Below the pieces are notes generated by a model. That model was not told the DNA's origin. It saw only the letters and a program-made list of their open reading frames with translations, and searched no databases. A stretch of DNA of 64,000 nt from Echinometra lucunter (lineage: Eukaryota > Echinodermata > Echinoidea > Camarodonta > Echinometridae): positions 20,175,491 to 20,239,490 of the forward strand of contig CM057162.1 in assembly GCA_029962745.1 (NCBI GenBank). The letters run 5' to 3'. Shown here one piece after another: positions 23,766-35,215 of this stretch. Every line of letters begins with the position of its first letter. The first letter of the stretch is position 1. A program made the translations under genes and the position numbers.

Positions 23766-26700
23766 CTTTGAAAGTGAAAAAGAAAAACAAAATCTCTCAT
23801 ATCAGGTACATATTAAAATTGAAAATCAGATACGGTTCTATAGTCCTTTTGAAACCAATATTGAGCCTTATTGCAAATAAGTTCTTTCTTGTTTCGAAAT
23901 AGGGGGAGAGGGAGATGTCTCTTGCCCTCTTAATAGCATATTCATTATCGCGATACGATATGATCTCATAATTTCACCTGCAAGATTTAAGGAAAGAGAA
24001 TATTTAGTATTTCCTGGTAGAAAAAAAAAAACGTGCATGATACTTACTAAACCTTTGCTTAGTTTCGCCAATAAAATCTCTCAGGAATTCTTTACAGGGC
24101 TGTGTTCCGGTTGCAACGCTGGATTGATGGAAATATTGAATGAAATCGTAAAAGCTTAATGGTTCATGCCATATGATTATTTCTATACAATATTCGGAAA
24201 TTCTTGTCTCATCCTACTCTCTCCTTCTCTTTTTCTTTCTCATGTTTCTTTTACTTTGTTTAATCGTGTTCAACATGTGTAAGTTTCATCCTCAGTGATT
24301 TTCATCCCCGGACATCCCCCAGGTGTTAGTAAATTTTTTTCACCAATATGTTATCCCCTAACATTTTCGAGACTGCTTAAGCGTAGATACATTATGCCAT
24401 CCCACAGAAAACATGCCTTTTCCCCAAAGCAGAGCACCTTCAATTTTTCGGCTGGTCTTCGGCATGGTACGAAATAGACTTATATACCTGTACTTGAAGA
24501 CGAAGACAGGGCAGTCTATCTTCTCACCAATCTTTCGTCTAGTCGGATCAATTGCTCTTCTGCCACCTGCAAAAAGTGCATATTTAGCAAATACTTCAAA
24601 TATGATTTTATAAAAGGAAAGATCGAAACCGCTTCTTCAGAGTTAATCAAAATAAACACAACAAAAAAAGTAAATTCCCCCTAATCAAAAATAGCATAAC
24701 TTTTTAACGAAAAAGTTTTGAGCAAAATAATTTGGTAGGAGACTTTCTACACTAATTGACTAACTTCTGTGTGAAAATGAGATTGATCTGTCAAATCATG
24801 CATGAGTGAGCAGACATTAAAGGAAAAAATGTCACCTTTCAAAAGTCACAAGAGTCATTTTGGGGGTCTGTGAAACAAAACTTAGGCGAATTTGGTTTCT
24901 TCCATTGTTTGACCCAGTCATGCATATCCCTGACACTTTTCATGTTTATGACAGTTGGGTGAACACACCTTTTTGAGGAAAATGATGTTCAGCCCTCCTA
25001 AACCTACAAAATCCATTCAGTTTATGGAAAGAATTGGCATCAACCAACACGAGTCAGCACATTATGTGAAAATACAGGGTAGTCTTATTTCCGGCATTAA
25101 ACAGTAAATTTTTAGCATTTCTTGCTTCATCGTTAAAAATTTTCTCACTCAACCATGGCACAAACCCCGAAAAACATCAACAGAACTTAAATAAACACCA
25201 GAAAAATCTTGTTTCACAGACCCCCCAAATGACTCTTGTGACTTTTGTAAAGTGACATTTTTGCCTTTAATGTCTGCTCACTCATGCATGACTTGACAGA
25301 TCAATCTCATTTTCAAACAGAAGTTGGTCAATAAGTGTAGGAACACTCCTGCCAAATTATTTTCCTCGAAACTTCTTCGTTAAAAAGTTACGCTATTTTT
25401 AATTAGGAGGGAGTTACTTTTTTTGTTGTGTTTAGTTGGCCGAAACCACCCTGCTTACTACCTCCCTTCAGAAGACCGAGAAGCAGTGGCGTAATGAGTC
25501 AAATGTTTCATTTTTGGTTGCGCTATCTCCCTCCCCAAAATACAAATACAAAAACAACAAAAAACAACAAAAAACAAAAACAAAGATCAACAAACAAACA
25601 AACAAACAAAAAATGTCCTCAAGAAACTGAAGCATAACAAAATAAATAAGGTCGGCAAGAAAGAAAATTCGATACAATGACCGACAATGTTGAAAAAATG
25701 CAAACAATAACTGAAGGGAGAGAAAAAAACTTTGGTCTTCATTTTTTTTTTTTTTTGGGGGGGGGGCGCAGCAGACCGACCAAACTCCCCATCAGCACGC
25801 CAGTGGCGAGATGGAAAATTAGAACAAATCGTAAGCAACGGGATCCCCTTTTATATTTATCATCTGTTAATCAATATCTGTATGAGCAACTTGTAAAAGT
25901 ATCATTCATCGTAGTGTTCACGGTGTAACATAAATCGTGAACGTAAATGCAATTAAAAATTGTAATCCCCCCTTTACAAAGACAACAGTGAGTTTTGCTT
26001 TAGTTGTGGACGTAAACAAGAGTGGATGAAAATAATGACCCTATACCCAGTTTGTAAGCAGAAGGAAATTCCAGCGTTGAAGTAAACAAATTAAGTGAGA
26101 AGGAATTAGGCTATCCTTATCGCAGAAAAAAAAAAGAAAGAAAAGCTTATAAACTTACTAATCTCAGCCATGACGTCCTTTACTCTGCGTGCATTGAAAT
26201 CCACTATTCCGCGAGTATCAACTGTGGTCACCTGTTCAGTCAGTTTCATGAAGCCACGGAAAATTGTCTCTCCTCCTGTCGTTTGCTCGTCTGCACCCTC
26301 CGCATACACCTGACTCCAAGCACCTGATAAATGATTAGAAAGGGCATAATCATGATAATCAATAACATTAATGATTATTTCTTTAGATTCAAATTCAAAT
26401 TGACATTTACATTCTTCCGATGAATTTCAACATTTGAAAATCTTTTTTTCTTTTCAGAACGTTCAGTTTCTATGTTGCAACATAAATATCTTACAAGAGA
26501 ATAACAATGTATAGAAGAGCTTGTGGTGGGATCGCCGAGATACAAATACAGCATGAAAGTAAAAGAAGGAAGAGATACAAAGAGAGGCAAATTAGGATAT
26601 CTAGAAAAGAAGAATAAGAAGAAAAAGAAGACTGCAACGTAGTGACAGTTGTATTCAACTGTGACATCTACGTAGAACAATCAGTGACAATTGTACGATA

Positions 26701-29700
26701 TAAGTCGACCTAACAGTACGGGTGTATTTTCCTAATTTTACCAAAATAATGAGATAATGATAATGACGTTGATAACCAGTATAATGCAAATAATACAGTT
26801 AAATATATTGGTAAGAGAGCCGTTCATATCAAACCCCCAACCGCATATCAGTCCCTGTCCACCCCTGAGTGTACATAGTTTGTAAATTCAAACCCTGTGC
26901 CAAACCCTGTGTGGCAAAGAGTGATTGAACTATGATACTATAACGTGCCAACATAGGCTCCTATACACTCCAGCTGCTCCTGACACAGGGAACTGACACT
27001 GCCAGTGACTGGCCAGGCATATTCTATAAGGCCATATTAAATTATTTTAAGTGTCAAAATATGGTCAGAGTCATCAGACTAGTGTCTACCTGTTAAAGCG
27101 AAATGAAGTGAATTGAGCAAGGTGCTCTTGCCTGAAGCCTGAACCCCGATGACCCCTATTCTTATCTTAAGTGGTCTTTTAAACTCATGACTGACATCTC
27201 TTTTGGTCCATTCTCCTGGTCTATAGGCCAAGATCTTCTGTTGCAATTGGCGAATTTGAGTTTCAATATCACCGGGAGCTGATGGTTTTCCTGAAGCAAA
27301 CATATCAGTTGTCAACATTATTTTATATTCTTTAAAAAAAACCTCAAATCTTTAATCAGACACGAAATACAAAGCGATGAAATTTCAGATTTCGAAAAAC
27401 AATTTTCTGAAAGACGCTATCTCGACAAAAAATGCCTGTGTTAAATGAAAAAAAACAACATAGAAAATGAATATGAATAAATGTTTTAGGGGATGTTATA
27501 TTTTCATTTTAAAATGCAATAATTCAGCCACAGATTTCTTATCATGCAGATAGTTTATGGCAGATTCCACTTCGAAACAATCAAAACAATTTTTTTTTAT
27601 AACAAAATGTTCCTCTTTCTCAATCAAGACCAACTATATGTTGGCTAGGAAAGCATAACTCATATTAAAACGCAATTTTATGCAATGTTTACCAAAATTG
27701 TTTCCCACGAAACAGGGAAAACAAAAGGTTTTCTTACCCTCGGGATTCTTGCTGTTGATGGACCAAGCGAGTCCAAAGGTTATGGCTAAGATGAGTACAA
27801 TGATGGCAGGTGTAACACCATTCTCTCTATCTGTGAAGAAGAAGTACAAATCTATGTGAAATCTGCCCATTGCGTATTTGATTTGATTTGAATTTATTTT
27901 TTCCACTCTAATTTTTTCTTTAACAAATTACAATAAATCAAACATGACAAATGATAGTGAAATAAGTTATGAAGTCTCCAAATATGTTTGAGAATCTACT
28001 CCGTATCTAAAAATCTTTTTAAAACAATGGAAGGGTAACAGGCAAATTTATGATTACTGTAATTTCCAAGATATTCAAGTTTTTAATTAGTAGTTCATTT
28101 CTTTGTTTCAAGATCTGTCAGGAAGTATGAAAAAATGTCCTTAAAATCCAAGACTTCGTTTCATTCATGCATGTTGTATGTTACGTATAACACATATCTA
28201 AGTTTAGACTTGATATTTATTTTCCTTTCATTTATTTTACTTTAATTTGAAGAAAGAAAAATGTATATCGTTGTATCATCATGATCACACTGAGTGCATA
28301 CTACAACAAGGCCGTGAGATTAAGTCAGAATCGAGATTGAACGAAATTCAGAAAAACATGAAGTACATGTATGAGATCATTGTGAAAAGAATACAATTTA
28401 CATATATTTAATTCTCATTTGTATGTTGTACTTGTGAAACTGTTGTGAAGCAAGATTGTAAATGTAAATATAAACAGTTATCCTTCATGGATATAATAAA
28501 TAAATGACATGAAATGAAATTTTATCTTATTCTAGTTCCGGCACTCAATTACAGAAAATAAGAAAATGAACAATCACAGAAGAACAAAAAGAAACAGTAC
28601 AGCAAAATAGATTAAAAAGCAATAAAAACGAACAATATCAGCTAATGCCTGAAAATAAGTTCATGTTGTTGAAGTAGTTGTTGTTGATCACAAAGAAAAT
28701 AAAGTAAAAAACAAAGGAACTTATTTTCAGGCATTATGACTACAAATATGAAGCTTATAGACATATTAAAAAGATAAATAAATACTAATCAACACAAGTG
28801 ATAATCACAAGTAGTGGAAGAGAAGATTTTAAAGTGCTTTTAAGGAGGAAGATACGGTTTTGGTCAACATCCTGTTTTAACATGTCGATGAAATCTCGCA
28901 TCATCGTGATCATTGGTAGCGACATAATTTCATGATAAGGAAAGAAATTGATGCATAACCCAAAATTTTACATCATAGAAATGTTACGTCGTAAAAGATC
29001 ATGACCGTTATGATTCCTATATCTGAGGCTAGGGAGAGACAGAGAAGTAAAGGGGAAAAAAGAAGAGAAGAGAAGAAAAATAAAAAGAAACGAAGACAAA
29101 GGAAAGGACAAAGACATGGACACACCACATCTAAAACTTGAAGCTGTTATACTTAACTTTTCTTATACCACGTCCCAGCAAGCAAAGAACGCATTTCAGT
29201 TACTGAATAGCGGAAATTCTTTTATTTTTACATGTGTTTAGATCAGGCTCATGTTTTTTGTTTTTTTTTGGTGTGTGTTTCGTTTTCAAGGTTGTGGATC
29301 CGTGCCCAATATTATGTCTGCAACAACACTGATTTGCGGATACCTTGAATCTTCGAATACAAGAAATAAGGTACTAAATTCAAACGTACAGATACACAAA
29401 CCTACAATAATTTGATACATGTTTCACGTTTTCACAGTCATTCATGATGTTCCCTTGCATGTACTTTTTTAACATTCCGTTAACATTTTACATCCTACGA
29501 TATACCACCAATCAATCAATCGTATTAAAGATAAACCTGATATCTGGGGAGCGTTTCATGTCGGTGATTTTCACTGACTAATTTGCTTTCAGCCAATCAG
29601 ATGCAGGGATTTTCAGTAGCTTATAAGATTTGTCAGTGATTTTCACCGACAAAATTCTTCATGAAACGCTCCCCTGGTCATGCGATTACAATGGGAGAGA

Positions 29701-30748
29701 AGCTGTTTCACAGTAACCGGGAAAGACTGATCATTTATTAGATAAAAGTTGGCCTATACCATCACGTTTTGATTTATTATGGCTTTCTTCTCCATCAACA
29801 TGATCAATAGCGTATTTCCAGAACGCGTCCAGATGTCGTGGTCCAGTGGATATGCCACGGCGCTAATGCCCTTTGGCAAGATATGAATCTACATTTGCCA
29901 CTCTCCACCCAGGAGCAAATGGGTACCTGTGAGGATTGCCGAAAACCAACGGTGACTGCCTTTGCCATTGCCCTGCATGTACGCATGTGAACGGTGCAAA
30001 ATGGTAGGAATGCTCCCTAAGGAGCGGAGATGGTGTACACTTGTATGCGGGCTATAGAAATCCAGTGATCAGGGGTAATAATAGTAACATTCTAAAGCGT
30101 ATGAAGTATTCACGTAATGCGCTGTATAAATGTAATATATTATAATTATTATTGTTATTATCATTATTATCATCATCATTATTATTGTTATCATTATTAT
30201 TATTGTCATTATTATCATTATTATTAATATTATTATCATTGTTATCATTATTATTATTATTATCATTATTATCATTATTATCATCATTATCATTATTATT
30301 ATTATCATTATTATTATCATTATTATCACTGTTATTATCATTATTATTATCATTATTATCATTATTATTATCATTATTATTATTATTATTATTATTATCA
30401 TCATTATTATTATCATTATTATTGTGATGATGGTAATACGGATTAGTAAAAAAGGGTATTACGCACAATTTTCCTGATTTTTTTAAAATCTTTATTATTA
30501 TTATTTTTTTTTTTACAGATTATAAATTTGAGAGAGGCTCTCACTAGCTTATTCTCATGAAACCTTATCGCCTCGACCAGTCGACATGCCGAGTTTGTGC
30601 CTAGCTATTTCCGGATCTAAATCAAAATGGCGCAGGGTGAATGACGTACAGAAAAATAATACTTACGTTCCACAATTACACCCAAGAGTAAGATTCCAAA
30701 AACTCCAATGAGTATGTTCTTGACCATGTTTACAGTATCGTTCGGCAT
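23479..30748 (-). CDS. Membrane-anchored IFI44-like GTPase gene (copy 2), 7 coding exons, intact
   Basis: Coding exons on the minus strand: 30748-30667, 27830-27738, 27290-27090, 26323-26159, 24566-24488, 24118-24048 and 23765-23479. Phases agree at every junction and the total is 978 nt (325 aa plus stop). Predicted layout: hydrophobic segment about residues 10-27, a second about 36-54, P-loop GVQASGKS at 107-114, DTRG at 161-164, VIPFAD at 237-242, FIENYT at 266-271, then HVALLKILEACILRADD and a basic Trp-rich C-terminus. The G-domain order matches interferon-induced protein 44-like GTPases; a canonical NKxD G4 is not visible. The two N-terminal hydrophobic exons suggest anchoring in a membrane with the G domain cytosolic. 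Convergent with copy 1 and sharing its exon structure, so the pair arose by duplication. GTPase activity and an immune role are inferred. Confidence 0.87.
24048..24118 (-). CDS. GTPase copy 2, exon 6
   Basis: 71 nt, phase 2 to 1, acceptor AATCCAG, donor GTAAGT. Encodes SVATGTQPCKEFLRDFIGE...; required to keep frame between exons 5 and 7. Confidence 0.82.
24488..24566 (-). CDS. GTPase copy 2, exon 5
   Basis: Acceptor CTTTTTGCAG, donor AG|GTATAT, 79 nt, phase 1 to 2. Encodes RRAIDPTRRKIGEKIDCPVF, continuing VFKY. Confidence 0.87.
24653..25434. mobile_element. Foldback element in intron 4 of GTPase copy 2
   Basis: Arms of about 230 bp (24653-24885 and 25200-25434) are inverted homologues: TAAACACAACAAAAAAAGTA, GACAGATCAATCTCATTTTC, ATGACTCTTGTGACTTTTG. 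About 310 bp of unrelated core, no ORF. Confidence 0.82.
26159..26323 (-). CDS. GTPase copy 2, exon 4: DTRG switch II
   Basis: Acceptor ATTTATCAG, donor GTAAGT, 165 nt, phase 1 to 1. Encodes GGETIFRGFMKL...TTVDTRGIVDF. Confidence 0.88.
27090..27290 (-). CDS. GTPase copy 2, exon 3: P-loop
   Basis: Acceptor TTTGCTTCAG, donor GTAGAC, 201 nt, phase 1 to 1. Contains GVQASGKSTLLNSLHFAL, preceded by a Q/L-rich coil-like helix and the sequence RPGEWTKRDVSHEFKRP, conserved with copy 1. Confidence 0.88.
27738..27830 (-). CDS. GTPase copy 2, exon 2: second hydrophobic segment
   Basis: Acceptor TTCTTCACAG, donor GTAAGA, phase 1 to 1, 93 nt. Encodes RENGVTPA, a hydrophobic run and FGLAWSINSKNPEG. Confidence 0.82.
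28643..28736. repeat. 20-bp inverted repeat
   Basis: TAATGCCTGAAAATAAGTTC and its exact reverse complement, 54 bp apart, in intron 1 of GTPase copy 2. Could be a small MITE or RNA hairpin. Confidence 0.75.
29546..29674. mobile_element. 129-bp MITE, ends GGGGAGCGTTTCATG
   Basis: Terminal inverted repeats GGGGAGCGTTTCATG / CATGAAACGCTCCCC, with inner TCGGTGATTTTCACTGAC-like inverted motifs. A partial copy lies at 8213-8311. Confidence 0.82.
30137..30425. repeat. (ATT/ATC)n microsatellite
   Basis: Nearly 290 bp of ATT with ATC, GTT interruptions, in intron 1 of GTPase copy 2. Confidence 0.95.
30667..30748 (-). CDS. GTPase copy 2, exon 1: start and first hydrophobic segment
   Basis: ATG at 30748-30746; encodes MPNDTVNMVKN then a hydrophobic run ending GVIVE. 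Donor GTAAGT in phase 1. A CACAG just upstream of the ATG could be a 5'UTR acceptor. Confidence 0.8.
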
Positions 30749-30992
30749 GACATCTAGCCCTGTGAGATACCTATCCTGGAATTGTAGAGTGCTGGATAAC
30801 CAGTACTACAAGAAAGGGTGTGCATGGGCAAAGAGAACTCACGAAGTGATATGATCGCAACCAGGAAAAAAACACAGCAACAATGCAGTGTACTGTGAAA
30901 ATATCACGATAAAAGACACTGGCTGTACTGCTACAACTCTGTGCTGAGAAATCTAGTTTACCCTGTCTACTGCTGTAATCTCAACACAGAGT

Positions 30993-31022
30993 GGGGATTT
31001 CCACGTGACGGTTCATATAAAA
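30993..31022 (-). promoter_or_regulatory. Candidate promoter of GTPase copy 2: NF-kB site, E-box, TATA-like
   Basis: GGGGATTTCC at 30993-31002 (written on +) fits GGGRNWYYCC exactly and abuts a CACGTG E-box at 31002-31007. A TATA-like TTTTATATG (minus strand) covers 31014-31022. The cluster lies about 245-275 bp upstream of the ATG. If the TATA-like element is used, the kB site would lie between it and the start of transcription, which is unusual, so the true start is uncertain. Confidence 0.35.
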
Positions 31023-31765
31023 AAAAATCAAATGATAGAACGCTTTCTACTAAGATTTGGGGAATTATGAATTACTTTTCATCTACCTGTTTAGGGAGTA
31101 ATAAACCTCCTTTTTGTTTTCTTAATCTAAAAAAATATAAACTCCTTTGCATTTTTGGAATTGTGAACCTACAGAAATACGAACATTATGGCGAGGAACC
31201 TCCGGAATAAAGAACCTTTGGCGTAATGTATAAAATTTGTGGATTGTGAACTCTATTTCACATTCGGAATTATCAACATTGCGAAGGAAAATTTTTATTT
31301 TGAACACCCCCCAAACCTAAAAAAAGGTCCCCTCCAGGTCCCAAGATCTGTTTGACATATTCTTTTTCACATTCAGCAGTGAGGTTACTTCCATGGCCAC
31401 CTTAGATATAAAAGCAGCAGCACTAAATTTTCACCCTTCAGTTGTAACAGAATGCATACACTATTTGTTGATATGTCAGTCATAAATCTAATAAACCAAG
31501 AGGTTATCAAAAAGAATACACTGAGTTAGGAACAAGAAATGAATTAATCTTAAAGAGAGAGAGAGAAAAAAAACAGGGGGGGGGGGGAGAGCGAAACAGA
31601 GATACAGGGATAGATAGGTCTTTGTGTCCAATTTGTTTTATCTTACAGTATTTAATCTATTTTCCACTTTGTTTTTATTGTATACTTTTGTTTGCTGTTA
31701 CAGGGCCCAATGAATACCAGTAAACATATGTTGATCTAAGCAGTCTTTAAAAAAGTGATTTAGAT

Positions 31766-31805
<40 letters not shown>

Positions 31806-32103
31806 AGAGATAACACTGTAAAAAAGTAAAAGTAAAAGTATTCTAATTACTGCAAATGAGTGGAGAGTAAGACATGCGATATAGCATATCACAACGTAAT
31901 TTGGAATCCCTAGGAGAGCTTATCTGAATTTCCTAAATTACAAGTGAAGGCAATAAGCTTGCCGGTTTGTAATTGGGTATGATCAGATGGAGTACAGTTT
32001 GCCTTCATCCTGTCATTTATGGGACATCTTGGCACAGCCCATAGCAGACCGACGGCCATCGAGCGCGATCGCCCATGAGATCGACAGTGTTAGTCTTGTG
32101 AAT

Positions 32104-33280
32104 CTATAGACCAATTTCACCTCCGGTTTATGTATTTGGCCCTCTATCGGCGACGCCATTGCTGCGGTGGGCAAGCGCGCTGACCGCGATTGGCTCTGTG
32201 TACAAAATGAATGTAAGATATGAGATATGCCCTAATATTGTTCCATTTATTTTATTCTAGATCAATAAAATAAAGCATGGATACATGGGTACATGAGGTA
32301 AGACAATGGCCATATCTGACAGATGAAGGTATGATGTATTTTTGTACTTTCGATAGTTTTTCAACTTAGTTTTGTCAGTATAAGAAATGATTAAAAAAGG
32401 CGTGATAAACAAATTTCATATCATTAATCTTCACGAACCTTTATTAATGTCTGTACCAAGTCTGAAGCCGATTGCTGAGATCTGACGCATGTCTGATAAT
32501 GTTAGGTCTGATACCTTGCTGGCAGAAACAGCGTGCAAGCACCCTTTCGCCAATTGCCCCCTCTCTCGCGTCCAAGGGAGCGATTTGAAGTCGTCGCTGT
32601 CGTCCACCGCGGGCGAAAGGGCACGTGGAAAGAGCCTTCCGTGCGGGGGGGGGGGCGCGGGGGGGGGGAATGCCATTGGAAATGCACGCGATACCACCCC
32701 CACCCCCACCCCTACCCCCCCCCCCCCGTCGCCTTAGCGTATCATGGGCCTAATTTATGTAGATGACGATGTTCTTATGTTCTTCTGTTCTTTTGCAATT
32801 TACTGCATTTATTTAAATAATGAACATGTTAATGTCAAATGCAGTCAGTCAATATATATATATATACAATGCAAAAGCATAAATGCAGTGTAGACGAAAC
32901 GTGTAGTGAGATCTTATCAACTAGGTATAGAAATAGGTTTTGTTTTGTGTTGCGACATCCCTGTATAAGTACAAAAACATTGTATGCTACTTTATGCATA
33001 GTATTAGTATGTTTCTGTAATTCATTCTCAAACGACTACTGTTACCTTGGTAGTGTACCTTGGTAGTGAATGTAAAGATATTTCATTAAGTGAAAATTAT
33101 TAACCACATATATGGTTGTTACGTTTCCAGCTGTCTGTCTCTTTCTCTCCTTTAGAGGAATGGCCCAGGGAGCACATTCATTTGTGTTATTATCTTACAT
33201 GTTTTTACGACCAGTATACTTGTTTTCTTTTTTTATGCAGATATATGCGCTTATTCGTTGTTGGTTAATCAATCAGTCAG
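32104..33280 (+). repeat. Dispersed composite repeat, copy B
   Basis: Its second part (32396-33280) matches 2617-3434 directly; its first part (32104-32380) matches 4990-5265 in inverted orientation (CCAATCGCGGTCAGCGCGCT, GGCCAAATACATAAA). So the two partial copies at 2.6 and 5.0 kb together represent one element. Confidence 0.75.
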
Positions 33281-33735
33281 TATTATCTCCAAGGCGCCGG
33301 GCTTATGGTATGAGTCAATGTAGCATCAATAATCAAATGAAGATCATTTGAAGTGTTTAAATGATCGGTCCTATCTCTATTATCAAAATTCTTTTGAACA
33401 GAATTCGCCACAATTGGTTATACCAACAAGACCAGTTATTCTCAACAATCAAGATTTGGACAAGATAATAATGACGTGGTCTTATAGTAACGTACATGTA
33501 CAGTACAGAGTTCTTACATCCGGTCATTACTGTATGGTGTAATTTGGTTTGGTGCGGTGTAGTCAATGTCAATGTAGATCATGTTTCACATATCTATTTC
33601 TCATTAGCGAGTGGTGACGATTTCATGTCAGCTTTATCTTGCTCAAACTACTGGGTTGTATAGGATGATTTTATTATTTCAGATGTCAAAGGATAGGATA
33701 TATCAACCGGGATATCAACAATACTTATTGATAAA

Positions 33736-33950
33736 CTCTATAAAAACTAAAATGTTGAATCACCATTTAAAAGGGTGGAGGAGTGATTACGTTTTTGTTA
33801 GATTAAGACTTTGAACATGCTGGATTCAACACTATAATGGTGGATTCCAGCCTTTATAATGTTTATCCAGCATGTTCAAAGTGGTAATCTACCCTGTAGT
33901 CACTCTTCCACCCTTTTAAATGATGATTCAACATTTTAGTTTTTAGAGAG
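33736..33950. mobile_element. Foldback MITE
   Basis: Arms of about 88 bp are inverted homologues (CTCTA.AAAACTAAAATGTT, TTTAAAAGGGTGGA, TTTGAACATGCTGGAT), with a loop of about 40 bp. No ORF shared between arms. Confidence 0.8.
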
Positions 33951-34004
33951 TAGCTTATGTTACTTCGGTAAGTCAAGAGAAAATAATAATAATGACAACA
34001 ACAA

Positions 34005-34038
34005 CAAAAATAATAACAACAACAACAACAACAACAAC

Positions 34039-34086
<48 letters not shown>
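34005..34086. repeat. (AAC)n/(AAT)n microsatellite
   Basis: Between the foldback MITE and the LINE fragment. Confidence 0.95.
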
Positions 34087-34088
<2 letters not shown>

Positions 34089-34204
34089 GATGCAGAAGGC
34101 AAGCTTGCTTGGAACAGTTCATATCCTGCGGAAAGTCTTGAATTAGAAAGAAGAAGAGGACTTGTTTTCTGGAAGAAGTCCGGTTGCTGTTTAGAAGTGC
34201 TAAC

Positions 34205-34360
34205 CATATTCATTTACCAAAACATAGAACTATGAGATTTCAATATGACATCAGATACTCAGGGCCCAAACTATGGAATACATTACCTGTCCAATTACAA
34301 AATTCACTTCCGCTGCAAACGTTCTCACGAAAGATGAAATTGTATCTCATTACCAGCTAA
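34205..34360 (+). mobile_element. CR1/L2/Jockey-type LINE, extreme C-terminus
   Basis: Open frame HIHLPKHRTMRFQYDIRYSG, PKLWNTLPVQL, then a basic LYLITS and stop: the usual final residues of such LINE ORF2 proteins (...GP.LWN.LP...). Followed by a 3' tail with GAGATGTGCGCTGCCTTGTA near 34590; a similar tail motif lies near 2360. Confidence 0.7.
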
Positions 34361-35023
34361 GTATGTATTTGTAATGACTTTATTTATTTATTTTTTGTCT
34401 GTTTCTGGTTTATATACATATAATTATGGTACTTGATAGCAAAATATTGTCGTCTTTTACACATAGTCTGACTATTATCATTCACAATGATTGATGTTGT
34501 TGATGTATTTAATCATATTTTATACATAGTATTCTCCAAATCATGTGAATGTGCTTTTCTCTTTTTTCCACAAAATTTGGGACATAAAAATGAGATGTGC
34601 GCTGCCTTGTATCTGCCATGTATGTTCTAATCCAACCAACGCAATATTTTGTTATATCTTGCTACCCTTATATTCATGTACTCAAGCTGATATGTAATTT
34701 ACTCATTCAAAATAATATAATACAAATGCCACCCTTTTCCTTTCTATCTTAATCCTCCCCGTCTTTATCTCTACGTTATTTCCTTCATTTCTCAAAAGCA
34801 GAATAATGTCTGAGTATATGTACATTGCATGTTCTTTTTTATTGTATTTTGTATTTGGCGACCCCAACACAAGCCACGCTTTTCGGGTGTTCGCCACCTT
34901 CTATATTTGTCATATTATTTATTGCTTTATTTTGTATTATGCATCCTGTGTCAGAAGGAAATAAATGTGAATTCAAATTCAAAAATTCAAATAATACCAA
35001 CAGAACATCAAGTTGTGGAAAAC

Positions 35024-35215
35024 GTGATGAGGATGATGATGATGATAATGATGATAATAATGATGATAATAATAATGATAATGATAATGATAATAATAAT
35101 GATAATGATAATAATAATAATAACAATAATAATAATAATAATAATAATAATGATAATAGTAATAATCATAATAAAAAATAACAATAATAATGATGATAGC
35201 AATAATAATTATAAC
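35024..35215. repeat. (GAT/AAT)n microsatellite
   Basis: Imperfect trinucleotide tract; the Asn/Asp-rich frames across it are not genes. Confidence 0.95.

Noticed and set aside
30052..30468. Asn/Asp- and Ile/Met-rich ORFs on both strands
   Set aside because: Readings of the (ATT)n microsatellite. The same holds for frames at 34825-35398 and 48909-49388.
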